Below, piece after piece: positions 4,785 to 6,553 of a DNA stretch of 6,553 nt. Source of the stretch: Hyphomicrobiales bacterium (GTDB taxonomy: Bacteria; Pseudomonadota; Alphaproteobacteria; Rhizobiales; Beijerinckiaceae); assembly GCA_028290085.1 (NCBI GenBank), contig JAQGKN010000020.1:1-6553 (forward strand). Direction: 5' to 3'. The notes under the pieces are model-generated. The model did not search any database. It was not told the origin of the DNA and was given only the letters and a program-made list of their open reading frames with translations. The stretch's first letter is position 1, and the number at the start of each line of letters is the position of its first letter. Both the position numbers and the translations under genes were made by a program.

Positions 4785-4834
4785 GGCGCGCGTTTCTTTC
4801 ATGATCTTCGTAGATCACGGCGGAAAGGCTCGCG

Positions 4835-6388
4835 CTAAACCTCCACAGGCTTCGGTTTCGTCCAGCGCAGCACGGGTTGTCTCGCCGCCAGCGTTTCATC
4901 CAGTCTGCGGCGTGGCGCCAGATAGGGCGCGCCCGAGAACCGCTCGGCCTCGCCCCGCAACGCGCTGAGGGCCAGATCGCGCAGGGTCATAATGAAGAGA
5001 TCGAGTGCTGCAAGCGATTCCGATTCCGTCGGCTCGATCAGCATGGCGCCGTGTACGACCAGCGGGAAGTACATGGTCATGGGGTGATACCCCTCGTCGA
5101 TCATGGCTTTCGCGAAATCGAGCGTGGTGATGCCCGTATCCTTCAGCCAGGTATCGTCGAACAGGGCCTCGTGCATGCAGGGCCTGTTGCCAAAGGGCAG
5201 CGACATGAGATCGGCGAGGCAGGCCCGCACGTAATTGGCATTTAGCACCGCGTCTTCCGAGGCTTGCTTCAGCCCATCCGCGCCGTGCGACATCATGTAG
5301 GACAGAGCCCGCACGAACATGCCCATCTGGCCGTGGAACGCCGTCATGCGGCCGAAGGATTGCGTGCCCTCCCCTTCTTCCACCAGCGACAGCGCCGGGC
5401 CGTCGCGGCGGATGAAGGGCACGGGTGCAAAGGGCGCGAGGCGCTGCGAGAGCGCCACGGGCCCTGCTCCCGGCCCGCCGCCGCCATGCGGCGTCGAGAA
5501 GGTCTTGTGCAGGTTGATGTGCATGGCATCGATGCCGAGATCGCCCGGCCGCGCCTTGCCGACGATGGCGTTGAAATTGGCGCCGTCGCAATAGAAGTAA
5601 GCGCCCGCCTCATGCAGGATCGAGGCGATCTCGACGATGTCTTTCTCGAAGAGCCCGCAGGTGTTGGGATTGGTCAGCATGATCGCTGCGACGTCCGGGC
5701 CGATCAGCGCGCGCACCGCATCGGGATGCACGTTGCCGTCGGCACCGGCAGGCACGGCTTTCACGATGAAGCCGATGGAGGCCGCCGTTGCAGGGTTTGT
5801 CCCGTGCGCGCTTTCAGGCACCAGTACGACCTTGCGCGTCGCGCCCTCGCCCTTGGCATCAATGGCGGCCTTGATCGCCATCATGCCGCAGAGTTCGCCA
5901 TGCGCGCCCGCCTTCGGGGACATGGCGACAGCCTCGGTGCCCGTCAGCACCATCAGCCAGCGCGCGAGGTCGTCGATCAGGGCGAGTGCGCCCTGCACGG
6001 TCGATTGCGGTTGCAGCGGATGGACATCTGCGAAGCCGGGCAGTCGCGCCATGGCCTCGTTGAGGCGCGGATTGTGCTTCATCGTGCAGGAACCGAGCGG
6101 ATAGAGGCCCGAATCAATGGCATAATTCTTCTGCGACAGGCGCACGTAATGGCGCATGGTTTCGGGCTCGGACAGTCCGGGCAGGCCAATCGCCTCCTCC
6201 CGCGCGAGCGTACCGAGCCGCGACGTGAACGCTGCCGGCTCCTCGAGATCGACGCCAGTGACTTCCGCGCGCCCGGTCTCGAAGATCAGCGCTTCCTCCA
6301 TCTGCAAACCGCGATTGGAGGTGAAGGTCGCGCGCTCGCTCGTCTGTGCCGCACCTGGTGAGGTTGGGCGCCCCTGGTGATTGAGCAT
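4835..6388 (-). CDS. gcvPB: Glycine dehydrogenase (decarboxylating) subunit 2, GcvPB
   Basis: Catalytic half of the split P-protein of the glycine cleavage system. With GcvPA it decarboxylates glycine using PLP and passes the aminomethyl group to lipoylated H-protein. The 517-aa product (normal length) shows the family landmarks: SGLYPLGSCTMKHNPR (93-108), SPKAGAHGE (157-165), ESAHGTNPA (192-200), D268 in YCDGANFNA, and the PLP-binding K295 in INLHKTFSTPHGGGGPG. The C-terminal domain includes HPMTMYFPLVVHGAMLIEPTE (435-455). ATG 6388 is chosen because AGGAGG (6401-6396) lies 7 nt before it and it overlaps the gcvPA stop as TGATG; a GTG one codon upstream (6391) is less well placed. It ends with TAG, convergent to the atp operon across the REP element and the shared terminator. 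Confidence 0.97.
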   Translation of the reverse strand: MLNHQGRPTSPGAAQTSERATFTSNRGLQMEEALIFETGRAEVTGVDLEEPAAFTSRLGTLAREEAIGLPGLSEPETMRHYVRLSQKNYAIDSGLYPLGSCTMKHNPRLNEAMARLPGFADVHPLQPQSTVQGALALIDDLARWLMVLTGTEAVAMSPKAGAHGELCGMMAIKAAIDAKGEGATRKVVLVPESAHGTNPATAASIGFIVKAVPAGADGNVHPDAVRALIGPDVAAIMLTNPNTCGLFEKDIVEIASILHEAGAYFYCDGANFNAIVGKARPGDLGIDAMHINLHKTFSTPHGGGGPGAGPVALSQRLAPFAPVPFIRRDGPALSLVEEGEGTQSFGRMTAFHGQMGMFVRALSYMMSHGADGLKQASEDAVLNANYVRACLADLMSLPFGNRPCMHEALFDDTWLKDTGITTLDFAKAMIDEGYHPMTMYFPLVVHGAMLIEPTESESLAALDLFIMTLRDLALSALRGEAERFSGAPYLAPRRRLDETLAARQPVLRWTKPKPVEV

Positions 6389-6401
6389 CACAGAACCTCC
6401 T
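6386..6401 (-). promoter_or_regulatory. Consensus ribosome-binding site of gcvPB inside the gcvPA end, with TGATG overlap
   Basis: AGGAGG (6401-6396 on the - strand) lies within the last gcvPA codons, 7 nt before ATG 6388-6386. The gcvPA stop TGA (6390-6388) shares its last base with this ATG. This fixes the gcvPB start and indicates coupled translation. Confidence 0.85.
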
Positions 6402-6553
6402 GCAGCGCAGCCACAAAGCTTGCGCGGTCTTCATCCGTATTCACTTCTGTATTGGCCACGATCAAGAGATCGTCGAGGCCAGCGCCGGGCAGAAGGCGCG
6501 ATACCGGCACGCCGCCGAGCACGCCCTTTTGCGCGAGCTTTTCCACGACATCC
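6388..6553 (-). CDS. gcvPA: Glycine dehydrogenase (decarboxylating) subunit 1, GcvPA, C-terminal end (partial)
   Basis: Only the last 54 codons lie in the window; the gene continues beyond its right edge. Reading the - strand from 6552 gives DVVEKLAQKGVLGGVPVSRLL, then a segment ending LLIVANTEVNTDEDRASFVAALQEVL and TGA at 6390-6388. The GVLGGxPVSRLLPG turn, the LLIVANTE strand and the final amphipathic helix match the C-terminus of GcvPA, which is a PLP-fold subunit without the catalytic lysine and pairs with GcvPB. The stop shares one base with the gcvPB start, so the two subunits are translationally coupled at roughly equal amounts. Other glycine-cleavage genes (gcvT, gcvH) and any glycine riboswitch would lie upstream, outside the window. 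Confidence 0.92.
   Translation of the reverse strand, partial: DVVEKLAQKGVLGGVPVSRLLPGAGLDDLLIVANTEVNTDEDRASFVAALQEVL

Noticed and set aside
4653..4790. The inverted repeats as ends of an insertion sequence or as a CRISPR array
   Set aside because: Only two short palindromic units around a 24-bp spacer, with no transposase and no regularly repeated spacers; the design is that of a REP pair.
4802..4817. TGATCT-TCGT-AGATCA hairpin as the gcvPB terminator
   Set aside because: The 6-bp AT-rich stem is weak and no T-run follows on the - strand. The hairpin at 4598-4633 is a far better candidate.
5264..6361. Long open frame on the + strand antisense to gcvPB (365 codons)
   Set aside because: It lies entirely within gcvPB, has Arg/His/Gly-rich shadow composition and no recognisable domain.

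Overview
This GC-rich 6.55 kb window looks like chromosomal DNA from an alphaproteobacterium. Four things point that way. The F0 part of ATP synthase forms its own gene cluster without F1 genes. There are two different b-type stator subunits (b' and b). Subunit a carries the mitochondrial/alphaproteobacterial His/Glu arrangement. Glycine decarboxylase is split into GcvPA and GcvPB. I cannot place the organism at order or genus level from the sequence alone.

Layout. Positions 1-1577 (+) hold the end of an ABC importer operon of the SsuCB/TauCB (nitrate/sulfonate/taurine) type. The permease overlaps the ATPase gene by 13 nt; the substrate-binding protein is not in the window. Positions 1578-1916 are a non-coding gap with a good sigma70-like promoter (TTGACA-N17-TATGGT, 1713-1741). 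Its predicted 5' leader of about 170 nt contains three dyad symmetries and a possible small basic ORF. Positions 1917-4579 (+) are the F0 operon atpI-atpB-atpE-atpF'-atpF, in the canonical order. It contains a textbook intrinsic terminator between atpE and atpF', a run of GC hairpins between atpI and atpB, and an AT-rich, strong Shine-Dalgarno initiation region in front of atpE. Positions 4598-4633 are a symmetric (probably bidirectional) UUCG-loop terminator. Positions 4663-4784 are a REP-like element of two 49-bp units in inverted orientation. Positions 4835-6553 (-) are gcvPB and the last 54 codons of gcvPA, joined by a TGATG stop/start overlap and convergent to the atp operon.

How it works together. 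AtpI assists assembly of the membrane sector. AtpB (a) and a ring of AtpE (c) form the proton path. AtpF' and AtpF form the heterodimeric stalk to F1, which must be encoded elsewhere. The subunits are needed in very unequal amounts (one a, one b', one b, about ten or more c), and the non-coding signals inside the operon fit a scheme that over-produces c. GcvPA/GcvPB form the PLP-dependent P-protein of the glycine cleavage system and are functionally unrelated to the ATP synthase.

I found no mobile element, CRISPR array, RNA gene, defence system or clearly novel protein family. The points most worth a second look are regulatory: the internal terminator, the structured atp leader with its possible upstream ORF, and the paired REP units whose stems show compensatory differences.
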